A stretch of DNA of 38,343 nt from Candidatus Nomurabacteria bacterium (GCA_943356445.1 CALREZ010000009.1:1-38343), one strand, 5' to 3'; shown: positions 1 through 8,896, numbered from the stretch's first letter. Program-made: numbers and translations. Notes: a model not told the origin generated them from the sequence alone.

Positions 1-893
1 ACGGTTGCCATATCAGCGGTTGCAATAGACTGGTTGTTGCCCAAAATCGGGTATGCGCCATTTACTGCTACGCTTCCATCAACGCTTGCGAGTGAAACGC
101 CAATGATCTGACCTGAAGTTGAAGCTGCGATGTCAGCCTTAACGGAAATCGTAACCATTCCGCCCGCAGGAACCGTGAAGAGTCCTGAAGCATCGTTGAA
201 AGTGATTTTCGTTACGGAAACAGTTGCAGAGTCAGTCAATCTTTTTGCTCCATTGAAGAGGTAGACATTCGCGAGGGTTGAGTCGTTGGAAATACCCGTG
301 CGGTTCATGACGATCTTGGTGACTTTCTGCTCAACTCCTGTCGGATTTGAGAAAGTGAAGTGTGCCAAGTCGGCAACTGCCTGACCAGCGATAATGGTTC
401 CTGCTGCCGGTGTGTCATAGGAGAGCGCAGCCGCGAGGGTTGTACCTGATCCGATGACGACAGGGGTGGTAGGAGTGGTTCCGCCACTCGTGGTACCAGC
501 TCCCATGGTGTTAAGGAAAGCCCTGGTCTTTGCGCCAACATAACCTGCTGCCGGCGTAATGCTGTGAGCTGCTTGGAATTTAATAACGGCGGCTTTGGTC
601 AATGCTCCGAAATATCCGGTAGCAGGGCTAATGCCGACAACATTTTGGAGATTCGTTACATCGGTTCCTTTTGATCCCATGGTGAGATCTTTGGAGAATG
701 TATATCCCGCGGTTGCTGTAGTACCGGTGGTTGCTGTGCCGAGCTGTGCCTGCAAACCTTGAATGGTTGCGAGCAAGCTTGCAATCTGAGCCTGGAGTTC
801 TTCAGTCGTAGCGGCTGATGCCGTTCCAAACGACATAGTCACAGCGGTTGCAAAACCCACGAAGCCTGCGATTACTTTTTCAAATTTACCCAT
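1..893 (-). CDS. Secreted/surface protein with peptidoglycan-binding (PG_binding_1-like) domain, truncated by window edge
   Basis: Reading frame from ATG at 893 (MGKFEKVIAGFVGFATAVTMSFGTASAATTEELQAQIASLLATIQGLQAQLG...) stays open to base 1; signal peptide; GSKGTDVTNLQNVVGISPATGYFGALTKAAVIKFQAAHSI...GYVGAKTRAFLN motif. Confidence 0.85.
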   Translation of the reverse strand, partial: MGKFEKVIAGFVGFATAVTMSFGTASAATTEELQAQIASLLATIQGLQAQLGTATTGTTATAGYTFSKDLTMGSKGTDVTNLQNVVGISPATGYFGALTKAAVIKFQAAHSITPAAGYVGAKTRAFLNTMGAGTTSGGTTPTTPVVIGSGTTLAAALSYDTPAAGTIIAGQAVADLAHFTFSNPTGVEQKVTKIVMNRTGISNDSTLANVYLFNGAKRLTDSATVSVTKITFNDASGLFTVPAGGMVTISVKADIAASTSGQIIGVSLASVDGSVAVNGAYPILGNNQSIATADMAT

Positions 894-1099
894 AAAATAC
901 TTTTTAATTATTATTGCGAATAAGAGCAGTAGCAACTCTCATATTTTGCCGTCACTCGGACAATATGAAAGTAATACTTTCATATTGCTCCTCGCTAGCC
1001 AAAATAAAACTTTTATTGCTAAAAACTTCGTTCGCCGCACGAGAGGAATAATTAGTTTCGACACCTAACTCCCCTCATGTTTCTTGTCGTAATATATTT

Positions 1100-1240
1100 T
1101 TAAAGCATCACTCCAGCCCCGACCAAGGCATAAGTGCTTGCTGTCAATTTTGGTGGACTCTCCGCCGATTCAGTAGAAGAGCTCGCGCTTTTTAAGAACG
1201 CGACAAATACAAAAACTAAGTTTTTGTAGTCTCTTGCCAT
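1100..1240 (-). CDS. Possible 46-aa hydrophobic small ORF (MARDYKNLVFVFVAFLKSASSSTESAESPPKLTASTYALVGAGVML)
   Basis: ATG at 1240 to TAA at 1100; below ORF-track cutoff; hydrophobic N-terminus; no clear Shine-Dalgarno. Confidence 0.25.
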   Translation of the reverse strand: MARDYKNLVFVFVAFLKSASSSTESAESPPKLTASTYALVGAGVML

Positions 1241-1710
1241 CTTGCGATATTTGGTTGTCAACGAACATTCCTATTCCGCACATTCTGTCGATACTTCCAT
1301 ATACAAGAAAAAAACAGATTTCTCCCTTTCCCTACAATTATATTACCTGCGGTACTCTACTGCAAAATATAAGTGTGGATAACTTGTGGATGAAACGTCG
1401 TATTTTACTCAACTTTTGAGCAAATTTTCTACGAAGCGAAACACCGGTTTGTCGTCCAATTTATACCAATCGCAGTAATGTAAAGTATCGCATTTTCGTC
1501 TAGGGAAGTCAAGAAGAAACACGGCAAAAGTCAACAAAATCAAGACCCTGTAAAGAAGCGGCTCTGTGAGGAAAATGACGTTTTTTTATCCTTTAAAACA
1601 GCTAGAAATAAGGGGTTTTTAGGTAAAATAACGAAGGGACGCATTCTGGCTATTCGTACGGGGTTTTTAGGGGGTTTGGCGCAAAAAAACAAGGATATCT
1701 CACCATGTTT

Positions 1711-1833
1711 ATTACCCTAAGGACGGGCGATTTTCACGATACTCCCTCATGGTCACTACGCATGATAAAAACCCGTGTTTTTCATACTTTCCTTTCTCTT
1801 TTAAGGACTACCCTTGCAAAGAGAAAGGAAAGT
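1711..1833. repeat. Dispersed repeat copy A (related to 3013-3130) plus 16-bp-arm hairpin
   Basis: Shares TTTTCACGAyrCTCCC...GGTCrCTACGCATGATrAAAACC...TTCATACTTTCC with 3030-3110; ACTTTCCTTTCTCTTT(1786-1801)/AAAGAGAAAGGAAAGT(1818-1833). Confidence 0.7.
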
Positions 1834-1934
1834 TCCCTTCCTTTTTGAGTGGAAGAGAGTGGGGTAAAAGTTTAGAAGGGGAGAAGTCTGTTTACTAACA
1901 AAGCTGAATGACTTCGTGGGCAATCCAAACATTC

Positions 1935-1959
1935 CGGACGGGGTCAGAGACCCCGTCCG
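1935..1959. repeat. Hairpin CGGACGGGGTC-AGA-GACCCCGTCCG
   Basis: Perfect 11-bp arms with 3-nt loop; related hairpin at 13373-13397. Confidence 0.85.
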
Positions 1960-2022
1960 AAGAAAGAGCAGTATAAAAAACACGGAGAGATCTTGTGTGT
2001 GTGGGGTGACTTCTGGAGATGG

Positions 2023-2931
2023 CTACTGGACAAAAATGGAGTAGCGGCTCCAGCGGCGATCACCAGTTTTCTTTAGGACATTTGAAGTGACAAGGGAGGC
2101 GAGTTCTCGTTGAATCGTTTTTTCTCCGCAAGTGGAAAAGTGGGTTGTTATGTCCTTTATAGAGAGTTCTCCTTTTCCTTGGATCAAGGAAATTATCATT
2201 TCACGGCGAGACTGTTTATCTTCAGAGGCTTTTGGATTTGAGATAGTTTTCCCCACCTCTGAAGAACCACCATGACCTTTATAGAGATTGTCCGAGAAAT
2301 TCTTTTCTCCTATTGCCGGCATGGATTCCGGCTTTCGCGAGAATGACGGAGGGGTGTCCTTTATTTGTCCTTTATAAAAGACGCTGGTTTTCTCCTCTTG
2401 TTGTCCGAAAGAAATAGTCGGGGTTTCTCTCGCGGTAAAAAATTCTCTTCCAAAAACAAAACCGGATTCCCCTTCTTTTTTCTTTGCGCCGAGGGTTTGG
2501 ATCAGAGAGAGGTATTCCTCTCTGAGGATTGTAAGATTCATCTCGGACATAAAACCTGCGGTGGCAGATATCTCCAGAAGAGCAATTACCTTCTCAATAT
2601 CAGACATTACTTTTTTTACGCTATTCACAGTATCAGACATCGTCGTACTTCCGAATGACGTTATGTCCGTAAGAATGTTAATTCCCTCTTTTCGGATATT
2701 CCACTTGAGAGGTTCACTGTCCGATAAGAAGCTGGTGATGAGGTAGAGGGCGGTTGCCAGCTTCTCTGCTTTTTTACAGAGAAAGGCTTGAGAAATTTCG
2801 TGGTTCATCCCGTCAAAATCAGTGATACTCTTAAGGACAGTTACGGAGCTTTTCGGTGCCATTAATTGTCCTTGAGTTTTGTCCTCAGGTTGTCTAATAC
2901 CGAACGACTGATTGTCTTTTTTGTAGTCCAT
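2023..2931 (-). CDS. Hypothetical protein with C-terminal winged-HTH-like domain
   Basis: 302-aa ORF; C-terminus REMIISLIQGKGELSIKDITTHFSTCGEKTIQRELASLVTSNVLKKTGDRRWSRY resembles a DNA-binding wHTH. Confidence 0.7.
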   Translation of the reverse strand: MDYKKDNQSFGIRQPEDKTQGQLMAPKSSVTVLKSITDFDGMNHEISQAFLCKKAEKLATALYLITSFLSDSEPLKWNIRKEGINILTDITSFGSTTMSDTVNSVKKVMSDIEKVIALLEISATAGFMSEMNLTILREEYLSLIQTLGAKKKEGESGFVFGREFFTARETPTISFGQQEEKTSVFYKGQIKDTPPSFSRKPESMPAIGEKNFSDNLYKGHGGSSEVGKTISNPKASEDKQSRREMIISLIQGKGELSIKDITTHFSTCGEKTIQRELASLVTSNVLKKTGDRRWSRYSIFVQ

Positions 2932-3000
2932 GTCTTTGACCGATAGGCCTTATATTTTCCACAGTATCGCATGAGAGGGGAAATATCAAGTCCTTTATGC

Positions 3001-3130
3001 TAACAGCATTGAATAGCCCCAAGGGCAGGCAATTTTTTCACGACGCTCCCGCGGGTCGCTACGCATGATGAAAACCTACTCCGCCAGCCGGCGGATTTCA
3101 TACTTTCCCTTGCCTGGCTTCAGGCAAAAA
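3001..3130. repeat. Dispersed repeat copy B (TAACAGCATTGAATAGCCCCAAGGGCAG... with nested hairpins)
   Basis: Matches copy A and the 5588-5668 element; internal TCCGCC-AGCC-GGCGGA (3080-3095) and TTGCCTG-GCTT-CAGGCAA. Confidence 0.65.
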
Positions 3131-3203
3131 GTTTTGAATAAGTCATGAAACACAAAGCAAAAATAATTTTCTGCGATGGGGAAATTATGGTATTATATTG
3201 GAT

Positions 3204-5540
3204 ATGAAGAAGAAAAAATTTGAAAAAAATAAACTCTCAAACAAACTGGAAGTTGAAGAAATAAAGGAACCTCTTTTAAGCGAGGAAGTTTTCTCAACCG
3301 CCATTGCCATCTTGTTCTTTATCCTCTCCCTTTTCTTTATCATGGCCTCCATCGGAAAGGCGGGCGTTGCGGGTACCGCGATTTATTCCAACCTGAAAGA
3401 ACTTTTAGGACTCGGGTTTTTCCTTTTGCCGATACTCTTCCTCCTCCTCGGTATTTCTTTCATGAGAACCGTGAAGCCGAACCTTGCGGCGAGAAGTTCT
3501 ATCGGATCGGCTCTTTTTGTGTTTTCGGGACTCGGACTGCTTTCTCTCGCTCCGTGGGAAAACTCGGGCGGTTTTCTGGGGAGGATATTTTCGTATCCTC
3601 TCGTGAAGTTTTTTGATATCCCTTTTACTATTCTTTTGCTTTCCGCCATTCTTATTATTTCCGTCATTGTTCTTTTTGATACGGCGCCGAGAGGAGAACA
3701 TTTTGCTTTCCTCAAAAGGCTGTTCTTCTGGAGAAAAAAGGAGGCGGAACCCGCTCTGCCGGCAGTACTTCCCGCAATAAAAGAAGAACCGAAAAAAGAG
3801 GAGACTCTTCCTCTTCCCGAAATCATCGCTTCCATAGAGACGCAAGAAGCAAAGAAAGAACCAGAAGAAGAAAAGAAAGGGCTTTTCGGATTTATAAAAA
3901 AGAAAGAAGAGGAGGATTCTTCCGAAGAAAAATTTGAAAGATTAAAGAACAGCGTTTCCATGAAAGAATTCAACCCTCCTCCGCTTACCCTTCTTGAAAG
4001 AGATAAGGGGAAGCCGGGAACAGGGGATATGAAAGCGAACTCAAACATTATCAGACGCACCCTTCAGCAATTCGGCATCATCGTTGAAATGGACGAGATC
4101 TGCATCGGGCCGTCCGTTACTCGCTACGCCTTAAAACCGGCGGAGGGAGTAAAACTTTCCCGCATCGTCGGACTTCAGAGCGAACTTGCTTTGAATCTTG
4201 CCGCGCACCCTATCCGTATTGAAGCGCCTATTCCAGGAACCTCTCTGGTCGGAATTGAAGTACCGAACAGCACTAAAACCACGGTCGGTCTCGGCACGCT
4301 TCTCGCCTCTCAGGAATTCACCAACTCGGAACATCCGCTCTTCATTTCTCTCGGAAAAAGCATTTCCGGAAAAACGCATTTCGGCAATCTTACGAAGATG
4401 CCTCATCTTCTCGTCGCCGGCGCTACCGGTTCGGGAAAATCCGTAACGGTACATACGATGATCACATCTCTTCTTTACCGAAACCCTCCGGAGAATCTGA
4501 AGTTTATTATGATAGACCCGAAACGCGTTGAGCTTACGCTGTATAACGGAATCCCCCACCTTATCACCCCGGTTATTACCGACGCAAAAAAAACGCTCGC
4601 TTCCCTTCGCTGGGCGGCACGAGAAATGGATAGACGCTACGACGTGCTTGAGGCGGAGAAATGCCGAGATATAAAATCGTATCACGACAAGATAAAAGAC
4701 GAGTTGGAGAAGATATCAGCGGAACGAAGAGAAAATGCGGATGAAAAAGAAAATGAAGCAAAAGACGAAGATATGATGTCCGAAGTTATTTCTACCGAGG
4801 AATCAGTCAAGGTGCCGGAGCGCATGCCCTATATCGTGATTGTTATTGACGAGCTTGCCGACCTCATGCAGACATTCCCGAGAGAATTGGAGGGAGCCAT
4901 CGTCCGTCTGGCCCAGATGAGCCGCGCCGTCGGTATCCATCTTATTATTTCCACACAAAGACCGTCAGTAAATGTCATCACCGGTCTTATCAAAGCCAAT
5001 ATCCCCTGCCGCGTGGCGCTTCAGGTTACTTCTCAGATAGACTCACGTACCATTCTGGACACGGGCGGAGCCGAAAAATTGCTCGGCGCCGGAGACATGC
5101 TCTATCTTTCAGGTGATATGCCCAAGCCGGTTCGTTTGCAGTCGGCGTACGTTTCAGAGTCAGAACTGAAAAAAGTGGTTAAGTATATCGTGGACGAATA
5201 CCGCGATGTTCTGCCTGACTACATCAACATGGTTGATGTTCCCGGCTCCGATGCGATATTCACTTCAAATCTTGATGAAGCAAAAGATTCCGTAGACGAT
5301 GAACTGTATGAAAAAGCGAAAGCGGAAGTTATTTCTTCCGGACAAGCTTCCACTTCCTATTTGCAAAGAAAACTCGGCGTCGGATATTCAAGAGCCGCCA
5401 AACTGATAGATGTGATGGAAGAACAAGGCGTTATCGGCCCGAAAAACGGATCCAAAGGACGCGAAGTTTTAGTAAAAAGCGCGGAAATGCAGGCGGATGC
5501 GCTTTTGGAAAAAGAGGGATTTGAGGAAATGATGATGTAA
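3204..5540 (+). CDS. ftsK: FtsK/SpoIIIE family DNA translocase
   Basis: N-terminal TM segments, Walker A GATGSGKSVTVHT, IVIDELADLMQ, STQRPSVNVITGLIKANIP, C-terminal gamma wHTH; ORF track starts at TTG 3198 but ATG 3204 preferred. Confidence 0.95.
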   Translation: MKKKKFEKNKLSNKLEVEEIKEPLLSEEVFSTAIAILFFILSLFFIMASIGKAGVAGTAIYSNLKELLGLGFFLLPILFLLLGISFMRTVKPNLAARSSIGSALFVFSGLGLLSLAPWENSGGFLGRIFSYPLVKFFDIPFTILLLSAILIISVIVLFDTAPRGEHFAFLKRLFFWRKKEAEPALPAVLPAIKEEPKKEETLPLPEIIASIETQEAKKEPEEEKKGLFGFIKKKEEEDSSEEKFERLKNSVSMKEFNPPPLTLLERDKGKPGTGDMKANSNIIRRTLQQFGIIVEMDEICIGPSVTRYALKPAEGVKLSRIVGLQSELALNLAAHPIRIEAPIPGTSLVGIEVPNSTKTTVGLGTLLASQEFTNSEHPLFISLGKSISGKTHFGNLTKMPHLLVAGATGSGKSVTVHTMITSLLYRNPPENLKFIMIDPKRVELTLYNGIPHLITPVITDAKKTLASLRWAAREMDRRYDVLEAEKCRDIKSYHDKIKDELEKISAERRENADEKENEAKDEDMMSEVISTEESVKVPERMPYIVIVIDELADLMQTFPRELEGAIVRLAQMSRAVGIHLIISTQRPSVNVITGLIKANIPCRVALQVTSQIDSRTILDTGGAEKLLGAGDMLYLSGDMPKPVRLQSAYVSESELKKVVKYIVDEYRDVLPDYINMVDVPGSDAIFTSNLDEAKDSVDDELYEKAKAEVISSGQASTSYLQRKLGVGYSRAAKLIDVMEEQGVIGPKNGSKGREVLVKSAEMQADALLEKEGFEEMMM

Positions 5541-5587
5541 GATTATTTCCGCCGTTAGCTAAAATTCTTTTTTTGATTGATAGAGTA

Positions 5588-5668
5588 TAACAAAGTTAAA
5601 TAGCCCCAAGGGCAGTCCTTTCCCCGTCATTCCGCTTCGCTTCATTCCTCCTTTAAGGACTGCCCTTG
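5588..5668. repeat. Dispersed repeat copy C: TAACAAAGTTAAATAGCCCCAAGGGCAG leader plus long-loop hairpin
   Basis: CAAGGGCAGTCCTT (5607-5620) / AAGGACTGCCCTTG (5655-5668), perfect 14-bp arms. Confidence 0.8.
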
Positions 5669-5708
5669 CAATGCGACCTAATGAAAGATAAATACAAAAA
5701 ACTGACAG

Positions 5709-6074
5709 ATGAAGACCAATCTTAAAAAAACACTGGGGATGGCCACCGTAACAATTCTTTTTGTTACGGTTTTGGGCTATACCTATTCCCGGACGAAAGA
5801 TTTTTTGGAGGGACCCGTGTTGAACATATCGGAACCGAACAACGGAGTTTCCATGGCTTCCGCTCTTATCAGTGTGCAAGGAACATCAAAGAATCTCGCC
5901 TTTTTGAACATTGACGGGAGGAAAATTTTTACGGATAAAGAAGGAAATTGGTCTGAGAAATTGCTTTTGCACCCGGGACTGAATATAATAGAGACCAGGG
6001 CAACCGACAGGTTCGGAAGAGAAACAAAACAAATACTGAGAATAATGCATACAGACCAACCCCCTCCCCGTTAA
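5709..6074 (+). CDS. Membrane-anchored protein with bacterial Ig-like domain
   Basis: N-terminal TM then [71 protein letters not shown]. Confidence 0.7.
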   Translation: MKTNLKKTLGMATVTILFVTVLGYTYSRTKDFLEGPVLNISEPNNGVSMASALISVQGTSKNLAFLNIDGRKIFTDKEGNWSEKLLLHPGLNIIETRATDRFGRETKQILRIMHTDQPPPR

Positions 6075-6121
6075 AACAATATGCACAAGTTGAAACTTAT
6101 AAACTTTACAACCTAATTCTT

Positions 6122-7174
6122 ATGGCAAAAAAGGCAAAGGAAGAAGAGAAAAAGACCGACGCGGGAGTTGATGCGACGATCAAGGCAATACAGACTAAAT
6201 TCGGAGAAGGAGCGATTATGAAGCTCGGCGATAAACCGAAAACGGGAATTGACGCTATTCCAACCGGTTCCATCGGCCTTGACCACGCGCTTGGTATCGG
6301 AGGACTTCCGAGAGGCCGTATCATTGAGATATTCGGACCCGAGTCATCCGGAAAGACCACCCTTTCCCTTCATGTCATTGCCGAAGCCCAAAAAAGAGGC
6401 GGAATCTGTGCCTTTATAGACGCGGAACACGCGCTTGATCCGGAGTATGCCAGACGATTAGGGGTGAATATAAATGATTTATTGGTTTCGCAACCTGATA
6501 CCGGAGAGCAGGCGCTCGAGATTACCGAGAGTTTGGTTCGTTCCGGCAAGATAGACGTTATCGTTGTTGACTCTGTGGCGGCTCTCACCCCGAAAGACGA
6601 AATTGAAGGCGAAATGGGAGCGCACCACGTCGGAAAACAGGCCCGGCTCATGTCGCAAGCGCTCAGAAAACTGACCGCTATTGTGGATAAGAGCAAAGGG
6701 CTCGTCATTTTCATCAACCAGATCCGCATGCAGATCGGCGTTATGTTCGGCAACCCGGAAACCACGCCGGGAGGAAAAGCGCTTAAATTCTATACTTCCG
6801 TACGGCTTGATATCCGACGCATTGCCCAAATCAAAAAAGGAGACGAGGTTATGGGAAACCGTACCAGAGTAAAAGTGGTAAAGAATAAGGTCGCTGCCCC
6901 CTTCAGACAAACGGAATTTGATATTATGTATAACGAAGGCATCTCCAAGCAAGGCGAGATTATCGCTCTCGGTGAAAAATACGAAGTGCTCCAAAAATCG
7001 GGCTCATCGTATAAATACGGCGATATTCCGCTCGGTCGCGGATATGACGCCACTCGCCTTTTCCTCCGAGATAAGGCAAATAAGAAAGTCGCCGACGAAA
7101 TCCTTGAAACAATTATGCAGAAGATGGAAGAAGAAGCGACGACCGCAAGGAATGCGATGGATGAAGGACTATAA
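6122..7174 (+). CDS. recA: Recombinase A
   Basis: [13 protein letters not shown] Walker [51 protein letters not shown]. Confidence 0.98.
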   Translation: MAKKAKEEEKKTDAGVDATIKAIQTKFGEGAIMKLGDKPKTGIDAIPTGSIGLDHALGIGGLPRGRIIEIFGPESSGKTTLSLHVIAEAQKRGGICAFIDAEHALDPEYARRLGVNINDLLVSQPDTGEQALEITESLVRSGKIDVIVVDSVAALTPKDEIEGEMGAHHVGKQARLMSQALRKLTAIVDKSKGLVIFINQIRMQIGVMFGNPETTPGGKALKFYTSVRLDIRRIAQIKKGDEVMGNRTRVKVVKNKVAAPFRQTEFDIMYNEGISKQGEIIALGEKYEVLQKSGSSYKYGDIPLGRGYDATRLFLRDKANKKVADEILETIMQKMEEEATTARNAMDEGL

Positions 7175-7215
7175 CTTCTAACAAAGTGAAATAGCCACAC
7201 CACGCAAAGTAACGT

Positions 7216-7250
7216 AATACCCCGCGTAACAAATCGTTACGCGGGGTATT
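7216..7250. terminator. Rho-independent-like hairpin downstream of recA
   Basis: AATACCCCGCGTAAC-AAATC-GTTACGCGGGGTATT, 15-bp perfect stem. Confidence 0.8.
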
Positions 7251-7275
7251 TGGGTCGTATAATTTAATCTGACAT

Positions 7276-7587
7276 TCAAGAGTATCGGGGTTTACACAGA
7301 GCATCTCGGATAAGCCAAAAAGAAAACGCAAGCATGGCGATAAAAAGAAGCTGTACTGATATTTCCGTATTCACAAAGGCCCGGCTTAAAAATTCAGAAC
7401 TGGCAAGGGGGTCGGCAAGAGAAGGAGAATTTTGAATGACATTCGGAACGGAAACCAGAGAAAAAGATTGCTTTAATATGCCGACAAGGACGAGCATCTT
7501 CATAAAGGTCGGCGAAGTGAGCTTTTTCAGAGCCCAAACCGTATACACCCGGCGCATTATTCTTTTTTTTAATAGTTGTTGCGGCAT
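7276..7587 (-). CDS. Small hypothetical membrane protein downstream of sigma factor
   Basis: 103-aa ORF with hydrophobic segments, 7 nt after sigma-factor ORF. Confidence 0.55.
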   Translation of the reverse strand: MPQQLLKKRIMRRVYTVWALKKLTSPTFMKMLVLVGILKQSFSLVSVPNVIQNSPSLADPLASSEFLSRAFVNTEISVQLLFIAMLAFSFWLIRDALCKPRYS

Positions 7588-7594
7588 AAATTAT

Positions 7595-8164
7595 TTATTC
7601 CCCGTTTTGAATCGCGTAAATTTTCTTTAATTCTTGTTTTGCGCGAAAGACCCTTGTTTTTATTGCGCCGACCGTTTCCCCTTCCATGTCGGCAATCTCT
7701 TGCTGTTTGTAACCCATAATGAAATGCAGATGAAGCACTCGGTGGAGATTTTTCGGCAGCTGAGAAAGAAGCGTGGCAACCAAATCTCCCAACTCCATCT
7801 CTTTTTCTTCGTCCTTCTTTTCAGAGAGATTATAAAAGAGTTCATCTTCCATGTAGACCCTCTTTCCGGAAATTCTTTTGCGTTTCTGGTGGAAAGTATA
7901 GCAGGTATTCAGAAGTATTTTGTACCCCCATGAACCGAAGGTGGCCCCCTCTTGCGATTGAAACCTCGCCGCGTTCACATAAATCTTGGTGAAGGCTTCC
8001 TGAACGACATCTTCCGCGTCTTCTTGGTTCCGAAGCACCCGATAGGCTTTTCTTAAAAACGGCGCTTGGTATCGTTCAACGAGCACCCCGAATACGGAGG
8101 GGCTTTCTATGGAAAGCCGTAAAAGTTCCTCGTCGCGTAAAGATGTATAATCAGCGGTCGTCAT
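7595..8164 (-). CDS. ECF-type sigma-70 family RNA polymerase sigma factor
   Basis: RNQEDAEDVVQEAFTKIYVNAARF (region 2) and LPKNLHRVLHLHFIMGYKQQEIADMEGETVGAIKTRVFRAKQELKK (region 4). Confidence 0.92.
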   Translation of the reverse strand: MTTADYTSLRDEELLRLSIESPSVFGVLVERYQAPFLRKAYRVLRNQEDAEDVVQEAFTKIYVNAARFQSQEGATFGSWGYKILLNTCYTFHQKRKRISGKRVYMEDELFYNLSEKKDEEKEMELGDLVATLLSQLPKNLHRVLHLHFIMGYKQQEIADMEGETVGAIKTRVFRAKQELKKIYAIQNGE

Positions 8165-8242
8165 TTTGTGTCTTTCTGCTTTATAGTACTATCATAGTAA
8201 ACAAATGGTTACATTGTCAAAAACGAAACGCCGAGAGCTTTT

Positions 8243-8271
8243 TTGACTTTTCCCGTTTCCTCCGCTAGAAT
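8243..8271 (+). promoter_or_regulatory. Sigma-70-type promoter for efp
   Basis: TTGACT (8243-8248) - 17 nt - TAGAAT (8266-8271); ATG at 8278. Confidence 0.65.
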
Positions 8272-8277
8272 AGCCCT

Positions 8278-8847
8278 ATGCTTGAATATAACGAAATAAC
8301 GCCTAAAAAGTGTATTATTATGGACGGAGCACCCTACGAAGTGCTCTCTTCTCATGTTTTTCGGATGCAGATGCGCAAACCGGTCAATCAGACCAAACTG
8401 AAAAATATCATTACCGGAAAAGTAACCGAACGGTCTTTTCATCAGTCGGAAAAAGCGGAAGAAGCTGATATTGAAACCAAAAATATCAAATATCTCTACG
8501 AAAACCGCGGAGAATACTGGTTCTGTGAAGAAAAGGATGCGTCAAAACGTTTCAAATTGAGCTCGGAGATCTACGGAAACGGCGCAAAATACGTTAAACC
8601 GAACACTCTTGTGGAAGCAATGGTCTTTGAAGATGAGATTATCGGTATCAAACTCCCTATCAAAGTAGAACTCAAGGTTACTGAAGCGGCGCCCGCCGTC
8701 AAAGGAGATACCGCTCAAGGCGCCAGCAAGACTGTTACGATGGAAACCGGGCTTATCCTGAATGTCCCCCTCTTCATCAACGAAGGTGACGTGCTCCGCA
8801 TCAATACCGACACGGGAGAATATACGGAACGAGTGGACAAGAAATAA
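8278..8847 (+). CDS. efp: Translation elongation factor P
   Basis: MLEYNEITPKKCIIMDGAPYEVLSS...KLKNIITGKVTERSF...TGLILNVPLFINEGDVLRINTDTGEYTERV. Confidence 0.93.
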   Translation: MLEYNEITPKKCIIMDGAPYEVLSSHVFRMQMRKPVNQTKLKNIITGKVTERSFHQSEKAEEADIETKNIKYLYENRGEYWFCEEKDASKRFKLSSEIYGNGAKYVKPNTLVEAMVFEDEIIGIKLPIKVELKVTEAAPAVKGDTAQGASKTVTMETGLILNVPLFINEGDVLRINTDTGEYTERVDKK

Positions 8848-8856
8848 AAGAACGTA

Positions 8857-8881
8857 AAATACCCGATTTAATCGGGTATTT
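8857..8881 (+). terminator. Rho-independent terminator after efp
   Basis: AAATACCCGAT-TTA-ATCGGGTATTT followed by T run. Confidence 0.85.
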
Positions 8882-8896
8882 TTTTATGGAATTAGC

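Noticed and set aside
305-541. 78-aa - strand ORF
   Set aside because: Out of frame within the PG-binding surface protein gene whose frame is clearly coding
1801-1983. 60-aa - strand ORF
   Set aside because: Spans hairpin repeats and has no SD or family; likely non-coding
3383-4060. 225-aa and 146-aa - strand ORFs
   Set aside because: Antisense to ftsK; Ser/Phe-rich mirror translation
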